Assembly: GCA_937944245.1 (NCBI GenBank)
Contig: CALDYY010000123.1
Coordinates: 1 to 35,831, forward strand
Direction of reading: 5' to 3'
From: an uncultured Saprospiraceae bacterium
Lineage (GTDB): Bacteria; Bacteroidota; Bacteroidia; Chitinophagales; Saprospiraceae
DNA length: 35,831 nucleotides
Position 1 is the stretch's first letter, and each line of letters begins with the position of its first letter. Positions 26,672-34,668 of this stretch are shown one piece after another. A model generated the notes under the pieces. That model did no database searches. It saw nothing but the letters and a program-made list of their open reading frames with translations, and was not told where the DNA came from. Made by a program: the position numbers and the translations under genes.

Positions 26672-27298
26672 TTAAGGATTTGGTGTTTGCTCATTTTCCA
26701 TAGCTAAATGTTGGTCTAGTAACGCCCGACCCTTTGGCGAAACCAGCGCATGAACATGGTAAAGAATGTATTCTTCTACAATTTTATCTTTGGCGAAATC
26801 AGCAATTGGAAAAATTTCTTCTCGTATAATTTGTAGCATAGTAGCTACATGCAATCGCGCAATGATGTCTGCATTCACAGTCGCTCGATATAACCCTTGT
26901 TGTTGCCCATGTTCTATGTTTTCTTTGATTAAATCATAAGCCACTTTGCGCCTTTCTGCTTCCATTTCGCTCCAGTTATCGCGATAGTATTTTTGCAAAT
27001 CATAAATCACAACGGGCGACATTTGGCGAATGGACTCGCCAAGGTATCGGGCAAAAGAAAGCATTTCCTCAATCGCATTGCTGGAATTAGTTTTGATGAG
27101 TTTGAAGTTTTCCACATCAGCTTCTGACTTGGCGAGAATAAGTTCTCGAATAAGGTCGGATTTATTCTTCACTACTTGGTAGATGGTCTTCTTCGATATA
27201 CCTAGTTTACTAGCTATATCGTCCATCGTAACGCTGCGGATACCATACAGGAAGAAAAGTTCTTTAGCCTGCTGAAGAATATTTTGTTTTAAACACAT
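26672..27298 (-). CDS. TetR-family repressor of the efflux operon
   Basis: 208 residues. The N-terminal helix-turn-helix is ILQQAKELFFLYGIRSVTMDDIASKLGISKKTIYQVVKNKSDLI (about 7-50), typical of TetR. The C-terminal part is helical and ligand-binding, not assignable to a named subfamily. It is the first gene of the tetR / tolC-like / adaptor / RND operon, 23 bp before the next gene. An autorepressed pump relieved by its substrate is the usual arrangement (inference). The start at 27298 is favoured by a promoter-like pair just upstream. Confidence 0.92.
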   Translation of the reverse strand: MCLKQNILQQAKELFFLYGIRSVTMDDIASKLGISKKTIYQVVKNKSDLIRELILAKSEADVENFKLIKTNSSNAIEEMLSFARYLGESIRQMSPVVIYDLQKYYRDNWSEMEAERRKVAYDLIKENIEHGQQQGLYRATVNADIIARLHVATMLQIIREEIFPIADFAKDKIVEEYILYHVHALVSPKGRALLDQHLAMENEQTPNP

Positions 27299-27317
27299 CG
27301 GGTGATTTCTTACTATC

Positions 27318-27348
27318 TGAACTTACGAAAAATTCCGTTTTGTTCAAA
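27318..27348 (-). promoter_or_regulatory. Candidate promoter of the tetR efflux operon
   Basis: On the minus strand TTTG (27348-27345) and TAAGTTCA (27325-27318) are separated by 19 bp, close to the Bacteroidota TTTG / TAnnTTTG pattern. The -7 element lies 20 bp before the tetR start. Confidence 0.4.
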
Positions 27349-27363
27349 TTGACTGGGTAACGG

Positions 27364-27393
27364 AAGAAACTACTAAAGAGTTTAAAGTTTCTT
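27364..27393. promoter_or_regulatory. Inverted repeat in the tetR / moxR divergent region
   Basis: The arms AAGAAACT (27364-27371) and AGTTTCTT (27386-27393) are perfect 8-bp inverted repeats with a 14-bp spacer. It lies upstream of the tetR promoter candidate. It could be an operator for TetR or another regulator. The plus-strand T run after it also allows a hairpin role. Confidence 0.25.
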
Positions 27394-27512
27394 ACTTTTT
27401 TTTTACTTTTTCGACGAAATATTTCAACCTTATAAAATGCCTCTAAAAATAAGGTAGTAAAACCCTATCTCCAAAAAAAGTATTACCTTTCGGGCAAGAG
27501 AAATAAGCAGTT

Positions 27513-28538
27513 ATGTCAGACGAATTGTATTATGCAGAGCATTTCAATGAACCCGAAATGCCTAAGACAGAGATACCAACAACAAGAATTGATTTGACCA
27601 AATTACAAGAAACGGTTGGTAGCATCAAACACGAATTGAGAAAAGTGATCGTTGGGCAAGAGCGATTGATGGATTTGTTGCTAGTTGCTATTTTCGCTAA
27701 TGGTCATGTCTTGCTGGAAGGTATGCCTGGCATTGCTAAAACGCTAACTGCCAGAATGATAGCGCAAACTTTGGACGTGCCTTTTTCAAGAATACAATTC
27801 ACGCCTGACCTAATGCCCAGTGATGTGGTTGGTACAACGGTATTCAATATGCAAACGTCGCAGTTTGTGTTTAATGCTGGTCCCATTTTTGCTAATATTG
27901 TATTGATTGATGAAATTAATCGTGCGCCCGCTAAAACCCAGTCGGCGCTATTTGAGGTAATGGAGGAAAATCAAGTAACGGTGGACGGCACTACTTACAT
28001 CATTGAGCAGCCATTTTTTACCATTGCTACCCAAAATCCGATTGAGCAAGAAGGTACTTATCGCTTGCCCGAAGCACAACTCGACCGTTTTTTATTTAAA
28101 ATTCAACTGGACTACCCTAGCCGAGCGGAAGAAAAAATGATTTTGCTACGCTTTCAGAACGACTTTGGGATTCGACAGGTAAAAGAAGTAAAAAAAGTAT
28201 GTACAGCCGCTGATATTTTGGCTTGCCGCGCTTTAATCGAGCAAGTTTTCATAGAGGAGAAACTATTGGATTACATTGCTGATATTGTATATCAAACGCG
28301 CTACCATAGCGACCTTTATTTGGGCGCATCGCCTCGGGCTTCCTTGGCGTTACTGAAATCGTCGAAAGCCTTAGCCGCCATGAATGGCAGGGACTTCGTC
28401 ATTCCTGATGATATACAACGAGTAGCTTATGAAGTGCTCAACCACCGCATTTTGCTCAAGCCCGAACGAGAAATAGAGGGTTACACCACTAAAGATGTTG
28501 TTAATGAGATTTTGCAACAGTTGGAAGTGCCTAGATAG
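27513..28538 (+). CDS. MoxR-family AAA+ ATPase
   Basis: 341 residues. Walker A is GMPGIAKT (70-77), Walker B is VLIDEINRAPAKTQSALFEVMEE (D133, E134) and sensor 1 is FFTIATQNPIEQEGTYRLPEAQLDRF. The C-terminal lid (LYLGASPRASLALLKSSKALAAMNGRDFVIPDDI) is complete. MoxR ATPases act as chaperones for metal-centre or protein complex maturation, usually with DUF58 and VWA-domain proteins encoded next to them. None follows here: the next gene is a small unrelated one. It is transcribed divergently from the tetR efflux operon. Partner proteins may be elsewhere, or the cluster has been broken. Confidence 0.94.
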   Translation: MSDELYYAEHFNEPEMPKTEIPTTRIDLTKLQETVGSIKHELRKVIVGQERLMDLLLVAIFANGHVLLEGMPGIAKTLTARMIAQTLDVPFSRIQFTPDLMPSDVVGTTVFNMQTSQFVFNAGPIFANIVLIDEINRAPAKTQSALFEVMEENQVTVDGTTYIIEQPFFTIATQNPIEQEGTYRLPEAQLDRFLFKIQLDYPSRAEEKMILLRFQNDFGIRQVKEVKKVCTAADILACRALIEQVFIEEKLLDYIADIVYQTRYHSDLYLGASPRASLALLKSSKALAAMNGRDFVIPDDIQRVAYEVLNHRILLKPEREIEGYTTKDVVNEILQQLEVPR

Positions 28539-28723
28539 ATTAGGGGGCATACCTCCCTTGAATTGACTATCCTTCTCCCTAAAAACAAAATATCCCCCCT
28601 TTCTTTTCTCCAACATCAAAAAAACCCTCTTGATTTTGACGCATTTTTTATTTAATTTTTGTATGTAATTAACATCCCATCACCAAAATTGCGAAAAGGG
28701 CAGTTTTGAAAAATTTAAGGTAT

Positions 28724-28975
28724 ATGATAACGCTTAAAACAAGAAGCGAACTTGCTTACGCTTATGGCTATTGGTGTACGCCAACTTTCAAAAGGCATGT
28801 AAAGAAAACAGGTATTATCCTTCCCCGTTACGGCTTGTTAGATGCTGATATTCAACTGATAATTTATGCAAAAATGGGCATTCCTAAAGGATTCTCCATA
28901 GAAGAGCAAGCTATAATAGCGACGCTACTGGAAAGCCATTGCCCAAAACCGTATTTACCCCCCCCCATATTATAG
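28724..28975 (+). CDS. Small basic protein, possible DNA-binding, ends in a poly-C tract
   Basis: 83 residues from the ATG at 28724; a TTG 18 bp upstream is possible. TRSELAYAYGYWCTPTFKRHVKKTGI suggests a helix-turn-helix: a selection helix followed by a basic recognition-like helix. LLDADIQLIIYAKMGIPKGF after it is reminiscent of small Bacteroidota HTH proteins. I do not recognise a named family. The last codons include three CCC prolines made by a C9 run (28958-28966), and the stop comes two codons later. Loss of one C would extend the protein by about 35 residues. No partner gene is evident. Confidence in translation is moderate. Confidence 0.55.
   Translation: MITLKTRSELAYAYGYWCTPTFKRHVKKTGIILPRYGLLDADIQLIIYAKMGIPKGFSIEEQAIIATLLESHCPKPYLPPPIL
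28958..28966 (+). repeat. Homopolymeric C9 tract in a coding 3' end
   Basis: Nine consecutive C in an AT-rich region, encoding Pro-Pro-Pro just before ATA TTA TAG. Such tracts are prone to slipped-strand mispairing and to sequencing error. Confidence 0.9.
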
Positions 28976-29070
28976 AAAGTTAAATATGTTTGATTTTGTT
29001 CAATTTTTGTACTTGCAAAGGCAGGCTGCAATCCCTAATTTTGTATCATATTCTTGTAGCAAGATATTCA

Positions 29071-29102
29071 TTTGATATTGATAGTGCACTTCAATATATT
29101 TT
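29071..29102 (+). promoter_or_regulatory. Candidate promoter of the fibre-like T9SS gene
   Basis: TTTG (29071-29074) and TATATTTT (29095-29102) are separated by 20 bp, near the phylum consensus. The start codon is 76 bp downstream. Confidence 0.3.
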
Positions 29103-29178
29103 TTTGGAAAAGAACTGCTGCTACTGCTTTTGTAGGGTAGGGGTCTAATTATTTTAACTTCTAAAACTATTTAGGATT

Positions 29179-30519
29179 ATGAAAGTAATATTTTGTGCTG
29201 TTATTTTGTTAACTACGAATCCATTAGCACTTCTATCTCAAGGTTGGAATGCTAACACTGCGTCCAATTCTTTGTTTACTATCAACTCTTTAGGGACAAA
29301 TAACAATGTTAACGTAGGCATTGGAACGAATATTCCAGTTGCGCAGTTTCATACTACAGGAACAGTTAGGTTCGCAGGACTAATGAATAATAACTCATTA
29401 ACTAGAGTAGTTGTTTCTGACAATAGTGGCAATTTATCTTTTAGAAATTTAGGTACCATTAGCGATGATATATTGGCGAGTGCATGGAAACTTAATGGTA
29501 ATACTATTAGCTCAACAAATTTTATTGGTACATTAAATAATCAAGATTTTAGGATTAGAACTAATAATACTCAAAGAATGAGTATTGACATAAATGGAAA
29601 TCTTATGATAAACGACCAAATCATTTCTGGGGCTACAGCGAATAAAAAGGTAACTGTTCATACAAACAATAATGTGCAGTATATGGGTTCAGTTAATGTA
29701 ACTAGCAACCTCAATTCTTTGCATGATGGTATTGTAATTGTGAATACCTCTAATAGTCAATTAGACGGTAGAGGCGTAAGTATAGTAATGCAAAGTTCCA
29801 GCGGTACTCCTAATGCATACGGAACAGCTGTTATAAGCGGCGTTACTGTTGCGCCTAATAAAATGGATATAACTTTTCAAGTTGAAACTGATAACTTAAC
29901 AGATATTCAAGGTAAATTCAATGAAGTTAGAGAAGCAATGCGCATAACTAATAATCGCTTTATTGGAATGGGAACATCAACGCCAAGTGCTAGATTACAT
30001 GTTCTATGCCAACCAAATCTTAATGGGAGTGATATTAGGCTTCAGAATCTTCCTACTGGACAAGGCAGTGTGCTTGTAATTGATGCAAATGGTTATATCT
30101 ACAAGTCTACGGCAAATAATAATAATGACTATCAACAAATGAAATCAGCTATTGAAAGCCAAGAACGAGAAATAAAAATACTGAAAGAAGAAATATCACG
30201 CCTTAAAGTGTTAAGTAACATTACATTATTCAAAGATGAGAATGATGATATTTTAAGTTTGCAAAAGTTAGAAGTTTTCCCGAATCCAACAAGCTCAGAA
30301 GTTATTTTCAGGTGGCAAAAAAATGTAGAACAAAAAGTATGGAATACTACCATAAATATTTATAGTATTGACGGCGAATTAAAAAATTCTACTAATCTAG
30401 ACTTTAATCTTGAAAATGAAGTTAAAATAGATACTTATGGATGGATAAAAGGTCAGTATATTTGTACTATTATTACTAACGGAAAGGCAGTAGATACAAG
30501 GATTTTGCTAGTTCAATAG
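29179..30519 (+). CDS. Secreted fibre-like protein with coiled coil and T9SS sorting domain
   Basis: 446 residues. A signal peptide (VIFCAVILLTTNPLALLSQ) is followed by short beta repeats rich in Asn, Gly, Thr and Ser (VNVGIGTNIPVAQFHTTGTVRFAGL, FIGMGTSTPSARLHVL), the style of phage tail-fibre or S74-type stalks common in Bacteroidota surface proteins. A coiled coil lies near residues 320-345 (IESQEREIKILKEEISRLKVL). The last about 80 residues are a T9SS type A domain (LEVFPNPTSSEVIF ... ILLVQ). It is predicted to be exported and anchored or released at the surface. No S74 autoprotease core is visible. It likely functions in adhesion or as a structural fibre (inference). Confidence 0.85.
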   Translation: MKVIFCAVILLTTNPLALLSQGWNANTASNSLFTINSLGTNNNVNVGIGTNIPVAQFHTTGTVRFAGLMNNNSLTRVVVSDNSGNLSFRNLGTISDDILASAWKLNGNTISSTNFIGTLNNQDFRIRTNNTQRMSIDINGNLMINDQIISGATANKKVTVHTNNNVQYMGSVNVTSNLNSLHDGIVIVNTSNSQLDGRGVSIVMQSSSGTPNAYGTAVISGVTVAPNKMDITFQVETDNLTDIQGKFNEVREAMRITNNRFIGMGTSTPSARLHVLCQPNLNGSDIRLQNLPTGQGSVLVIDANGYIYKSTANNNNDYQQMKSAIESQEREIKILKEEISRLKVLSNITLFKDENDDILSLQKLEVFPNPTSSEVIFRWQKNVEQKVWNTTINIYSIDGELKNSTNLDFNLENEVKIDTYGWIKGQYICTIITNGKAVDTRILLVQ

Positions 30520-30557
30520 AAACTCCTATAAAAACTTTTTATCATCAGCAAAGATTG

Positions 30558-30572
30558 CTTTCAAATTGAAAG
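30558..30572. promoter_or_regulatory. Short palindrome upstream of the methyltransferase gene
   Basis: CTTTCAA and TTGAAAG are perfect 7-bp inverted repeats with a 1-nt centre, 62 bp before the start of the next gene. An operator is possible; there is no independent support. Confidence 0.2.
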
Positions 30573-30633
30573 TTGATAGAATTGTATTTATAGACTGTTT
30601 GTATCCATAAAATTATTAGATATTTATTTAGCA

Positions 30634-31620
30634 ATGTCTAATAATTTTAGCAAAACTCAGACAACGTTAGTACATAATATAAAATCTTCGCTTTACGAAA
30701 TAAATAAATCATACAAGATGGAGAGGGAAAAACATTTACTTTTTACGATAAGAGATATTTACGAAAAAGGAGGAAATATTATTGAGTATCTAAAGCAGAG
30801 TAAACAAACAGATATTAACAGTATTGAAGACATTATGATAAGTTACGATTTTCAGGCGGGAACTTACATAAAATATGCAGACCACAATAAAGAGTATGTT
30901 CAAGCCTATACAGGTAATCTTTTCAAGGTAATTAGTAGTTTGGGTAAGTTTGATTCTATTCTGGAAGTAGGTGTAGGCGAGGCAACTACATTAGCTAATC
31001 TTCTTTTATATTTTAGTGATATTCCTAAATATGTTTACGGCTTTGATATTTCTTGGTCTAGAATCAAATATGGATTATACTATTTATCAAAACTAGGCTT
31101 GACCAAAGTGCAATTAGCAACAGGCGATATATTTGCCTGTCCTTTTAGAGATAACTCAATTGATATTGTTTACACGTCTCATTCTATAGAGCCAAATGGA
31201 GGAAAAGAAAAAGAAGCACTTAGAGAATTATTTAGAATTACTAAGTATTATCTAGTACTATTAGAACCTTCTTTTGATTTTGCTGATGAAGAAGGACGTA
31301 CTAGAATGCTTAAAAATGGTTATGTTACTAATTTGTATAAAATAGCTAAAGAGTTAGGATACAATATTATAGAACATAGATTATTTGATGTATCCTCAAA
31401 TAGACTAAATCCAACAGGATTGATAGTTATAAAGAAATCGAATAACAATCAACATAACTTATCTTTTTTATGTTGCCCATTAACTTATACAAATTTAGAT
31501 TTAATTAATGGATGTTACTATAGTAAAGATGCATTTTTAGCCTATCCTGTCATAGATAAAGTTCCTTGTTTGCTACCTCAAAATGCTATTATTGCCACCC
31601 ATTTTTTAGATGAATTATAG
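30634..31620 (+). CDS. SAM-dependent methyltransferase with C-terminal Trm112-like domain
   Basis: 328 residues. The Rossmann methyltransferase domain spans about 90-270: motif I ILEVGVGEATTL (E111), the acidic D138 of VYGFDIS, D165 of ATGDIFACPF and the motif IV region DIVYTSHSIE. An N-terminal helical region of about 85 residues precedes it. Residues 277-316 (LSFLCCPLTYTNL ... AFLAYPVIDKVPCLLPQNAII) resemble a Trm112/UPF0434 domain, but the usual pairs of zinc-binding cysteines are mostly missing (only C280/C281). Substrate unknown: small molecule or sugar are as likely as protein. The stop codon TAG is the outermost part of the large palindromic element that follows. Local AT richness suggests accessory DNA. 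Confidence 0.85.
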   Translation: MSNNFSKTQTTLVHNIKSSLYEINKSYKMEREKHLLFTIRDIYEKGGNIIEYLKQSKQTDINSIEDIMISYDFQAGTYIKYADHNKEYVQAYTGNLFKVISSLGKFDSILEVGVGEATTLANLLLYFSDIPKYVYGFDISWSRIKYGLYYLSKLGLTKVQLATGDIFACPFRDNSIDIVYTSHSIEPNGGKEKEALRELFRITKYYLVLLEPSFDFADEEGRTRMLKNGYVTNLYKIAKELGYNIIEHRLFDVSSNRLNPTGLIVIKKSNNNQHNLSFLCCPLTYTNLDLINGCYYSKDAFLAYPVIDKVPCLLPQNAIIATHFLDEL

Positions 31621-31721
31621 TTATGACGTAGTTGTTCAAGAGGACTCTGCTACGCTAGGTTCTCTTGAACAACGTAACGTGCCCGCGTGCAACACGCGGG
31701 CACGTTATACGTCATAACTAT
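31617..31721. repeat. 105-nt three-way-junction palindromic element
   Basis: The outer stem pairs 31617-31630 with 31708-31721 (14 bp, perfect). Inside are two hairpins. The first is 31631-31642 with 31662-31673 (12 bp, 19-nt loop). The second is GC-rich, 31675-31689 with 31693-31707 (15 bp, loop CAA). Only G31674 is unpaired at the junction. It begins one base before the methyltransferase stop codon and has no T run, so it is not an ordinary terminator. It may be a palindromic mobile repeat (REP/BIME-like) or a structured RNA. Confidence 0.85.
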
Positions 31722-31738
31722 TTACAATATAAAGTACA

Positions 31739-32473
31739 ATGAAAACGACTTTGGTCATTTGCGTCTTTACGATTTCATTTTCTTGTCAAGGGATAGCTCA
31801 AGTAGCTTTTGGCGTAGGGGTTTCCAACCATACTCATTTTTTTCAACACGATGATCGTCGCATTTTTGATAATGCAAGGTATCAGCCTTCCATAGCCAAT
31901 TCACTAGGATTAAATGCTTACTTTGAATGGCAGGGGGAAGGAAGATTTCAATTTCGATTGAATACAGCACTTGGAGAAAAAAAAATCGTTCTAGCTAGTA
32001 AATTTCGTCTGCCTGACACAGGAGGTAGGGTAAAAGCCACGATTAGCCATAGATTAATATTTGCGGATGTCGCTTTCTTGTCCGTTTTTAATTTATCTAG
32101 CACCAAAAACATATTTTTAGATGAAAAGAAAAGTAGTTTTTTTCCCATATTGGGCTTTCACCTTTCTCTTAATCAGTATTTAGGGAAAATTCAAGGAGCT
32201 AAAATTAGTAATAACGGTGTGCTCAATCAAGGAACATTACCCGCAGTTGACTTGACCGTAGAAGATTATCCCTTTGTAATTGGTGCAGGGATTAGTCTAG
32301 GAACATTGTATAAGTTCAACCTAAAAAAACGCCACTTCGCCTTACAAGCCCTCTTGCAACTCTCCCCTTCTGATTTTTTTAGTGATGTGTTTACCGCTAC
32401 ACAACCAAGTGTAAAAGGTAAATATCATTATCTTTCTTTGGGTATGTACATGCCCTTGATTCAAAAGAAATAA
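31739..32473 (+). CDS. Probable outer-membrane beta-barrel protein
   Basis: 244 residues with a signal peptide (TTLVICVFTISFSCQGIAQ). The mature part shows alternating patterns of a small barrel (VAFGVGVSNHTHFF, LGLNAYFEWQGEGRFQFRLNTALG, FADVAFLSVFNL, FFPILGFHLSLNQYL, YPFVIGAGISLGTLYKFNL, HFALQALLQLSP, KYHYLSLGMYMPLI), ending in an aromatic-rich strand. It resembles the PorT / OMP_b-brl_2 type proteins of Bacteroidota but I cannot assign it. A lipobox-like cysteine is absent; C16 within the signal is probably part of the hydrophobic core. It lies just after the palindromic element, separated from the methyltransferase by 118 bp. Confidence 0.75.
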   Translation: MKTTLVICVFTISFSCQGIAQVAFGVGVSNHTHFFQHDDRRIFDNARYQPSIANSLGLNAYFEWQGEGRFQFRLNTALGEKKIVLASKFRLPDTGGRVKATISHRLIFADVAFLSVFNLSSTKNIFLDEKKSSFFPILGFHLSLNQYLGKIQGAKISNNGVLNQGTLPAVDLTVEDYPFVIGAGISLGTLYKFNLKKRHFALQALLQLSPSDFFSDVFTATQPSVKGKYHYLSLGMYMPLIQKK

Positions 32474-32514
32474 ATGACTTTTCATAGCAATCGCCATCAA
32501 ACCGCACAAAATCA

Positions 32515-33489
32515 TTACTGCTTACGCTCTGTCACAAAATTGACCAAATCCTCCATAGAGGCTCTGGCAGGGGAATAAGGGAGTTCGTGCAGCAGTTCAA
32601 AGGCTTCCGCTTTGAAATGGTGCATCTTTTCTTCTGCATAGGCGATGCCGCCGCTTTGCCAAACATATTCAATCACTTCTTGCACTTTTTCGCTGTTATT
32701 ATGATGGCGTTTAATCAAATTGATGATGTATTTGCGCTCTTTGGCTTCACTCCTATCTAGTGCATAAATAAGTGGAAGCGTCATTTTCTTTTCCTTAATG
32801 TCAATTCCTTTCGGCTTGCCGATGTTTTCAGTGCCATAATCCAACAAATCATCTCGAATCTGAAACGCCATCCCAATTTTTTCTCCGAAAAGGCGCATGG
32901 TTTCCACAATTTGGCTATCGTTGGTGGTAGAGGCTGCACCTGCGGCACAAGCCGAAGCAATCAAAGAGGCAGTTTTCCCGCGAATGACATCGTAGTAAAC
33001 ACTCTCTTTAATGTCCAAACGGCGTGCTTTTTCCATTTGCAGCAACTCGCCTTCACTCATAGATTGCACCGCCTCTGACATGATTTCGAGTAACTGAAAC
33101 TGCTTGCTCTTCAAGGAAATGAGTAAGCCTTGTGACAGTAAATAATCGCCGACCAGCACCGCAATTTTATTTTTCCAAAGTGCATTAATCGAAAAAAATC
33201 CCCTGCGCTCATAGGATTCATCCACCACGTCATCATGCACTAGCGTAGCGGTGTGCAGTAGCTCAATCATGGATGCAGCTACATAAGTGGCATCTTTTAT
33301 GCCTCCACTAATCTTGGCTGCCAAAAATACAAACATCGGTCGCATCTGTTTTCCCTTGCGTCGAACGATGTAGTAAGTAATTCTATCGAGTAACGGCACT
33401 TTACTGCGCATGGCATCCCTAAAGTATTTTTCAAATACTTTGAGTTCATCTTCAATAGGGGCTTTTATCGTATGCAGGGAATTAACCAT
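32515..33489 (-). CDS. Polyprenyl diphosphate synthase (long-chain)
   Basis: 324 residues from the ATG at 33489; an upstream in-frame start at 33528 adds 13 residues without homology. Both aspartate-rich motifs are intact: first HDDVVD (D86, D87, D90) and second QIRDDLLDY (D213, D214, D217). GKQMRP and GKTASL are typical substrate-binding segments. The residues before the first motif are small (ATLV), as in long-chain products. It condenses isopentenyl diphosphate to make the isoprenoid tail of menaquinone, probably C30 or longer. Product length is inferred. It faces the next gene, which is divergent. Confidence 0.93.
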   Translation of the reverse strand: MVNSLHTIKAPIEDELKVFEKYFRDAMRSKVPLLDRITYYIVRRKGKQMRPMFVFLAAKISGGIKDATYVAASMIELLHTATLVHDDVVDESYERRGFFSINALWKNKIAVLVGDYLLSQGLLISLKSKQFQLLEIMSEAVQSMSEGELLQMEKARRLDIKESVYYDVIRGKTASLIASACAAGAASTTNDSQIVETMRLFGEKIGMAFQIRDDLLDYGTENIGKPKGIDIKEKKMTLPLIYALDRSEAKERKYIINLIKRHHNNSEKVQEVIEYVWQSGGIAYAEEKMHHFKAEAFELLHELPYSPARASMEDLVNFVTERKQ

Positions 33490-33649
33490 AAATTGTATTT
33501 TTGACACGAATATTAATGTTAAAGACAACTGCTAACTTTCAAAAGTTTCATTAATTATTGAAAATTAAGAATGATTATGATAGAATTTAGCAATTCATGT
33601 GCATCCATTGCAAAATCGAATTACATTTGCTGCACAAAATAAAGGAAAT

Positions 33650-34639
33650 GTGTTAACACTATTTCGCACGAATCAAATTTCTGGCGCACTTTCTTTTCTC
33701 CTCTATCTTTTTATTCTCAGAGGGGTGGATATTCTTTTCCCGTACCAACACGCTTGGCAACCTACGGCCATGGGCGTTGCAAGCGAATGGATATTCCAAT
33801 ACATAGGCGACAATATGAGATTAGACGATATATTGTCGTTTTCGCTATTGTTCATTCAGGCAATACTCATTACAGTTGTGGTGAGGAAGCACCAAATATT
33901 AATGACGGAGATATTGCTGCCTAGTGCATTTTTTATACTGGCATCTTGTGCCATTCCTGCTTTCTTGCATTTGTCGCCGCAAATGTTAGCGAACACCTTT
34001 ATTATTTTGGCACTCGACCAGTTAATTGTTACTTACAGAAAAAATAATTTTGCGCATCACCTCTTTAATGTTGGATTTTGGATAGGTTTGGCGAGCCTGT
34101 TTTACTTTTCCTACATCACGTTTATTTTGTTGGCATTTCTGGGGCTTTCTTCTATTCGGACTTTTAGCGTGAGAGAAATTTTAATGATTCTATCAGGTGC
34201 GCTTGTCGCTTATTTCTTGGCGGGGGCTTATTACTTTTTGATAGATCAATTTCCTTACTTTCTGGAACATCAATGCTATCAGAATTTTGGGATATTAGAT
34301 TTTAAAGGAAGCCTAAGCATAAATACTTTTGTAGAATTAGGTATTTTTACTATTATGCTGATTATGGTTTTGTTTGGTTATGGCAACATGATTTTTCGTA
34401 AAAATATTTCAATTCAAAAAAAAATAGGGATTTTCTATTTTGCATTATTCGTTAGTTTGGGTTCGCTATTCATACAATCGAATGTTGATACAGCACATTT
34501 AGCTATCTTGACTGTACCACTTGGTTTTTTGCTAGGGGTATGGGCAAAAGAAATAAGCCCAAATATGGCGGAAGTATTTCATTTATTTTTGGTTGTTGTT
34601 ATTTTAGTTTGGCAGGCGTTTCCTTTTTGGGGAAATTAA
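33650..34639 (+). CDS. Multi-pass inner-membrane protein, unknown function
   Basis: 329 residues from the GTG at 33650, which is preceded by AAAGGA at good spacing; this is one of the few clear Shine-Dalgarno sites here. A longer frame starts at GTG 33599. The protein begins MLTLFRTNQISGALSFLLYLFILR and has about 9 to 11 hydrophobic helices, including ILITVVV, ILLPSAFFILASCAIPAFL, IGLASLFYFSYITFILLAFLGL, MILSGALVAYFLAGAYYFLI and LAILTVPLGFLLGVWA. It resembles the DUF6427-type proteins of Bacteroidota (N-terminal FF/LF-x-(S/T)N), a tentative assignment. No transporter or enzyme motif is visible. purQ follows 29 bp after its stop. Confidence 0.78.
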   Translation: MLTLFRTNQISGALSFLLYLFILRGVDILFPYQHAWQPTAMGVASEWIFQYIGDNMRLDDILSFSLLFIQAILITVVVRKHQILMTEILLPSAFFILASCAIPAFLHLSPQMLANTFIILALDQLIVTYRKNNFAHHLFNVGFWIGLASLFYFSYITFILLAFLGLSSIRTFSVREILMILSGALVAYFLAGAYYFLIDQFPYFLEHQCYQNFGILDFKGSLSINTFVELGIFTIMLIMVLFGYGNMIFRKNISIQKKIGIFYFALFVSLGSLFIQSNVDTAHLAILTVPLGFLLGVWAKEISPNMAEVFHLFLVVVILVWQAFPFWGN

Positions 34640-34668
34640 CGGCTAAAAAACGCATAAACTTTACAGTT

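Noticed and set aside
28539-28660. Terminator after moxR
   Set aside because: Weak TTAGGG/CCCTAA and ATCAA/TTGAT pairings exist, but none forms a convincing stem followed by a T run.
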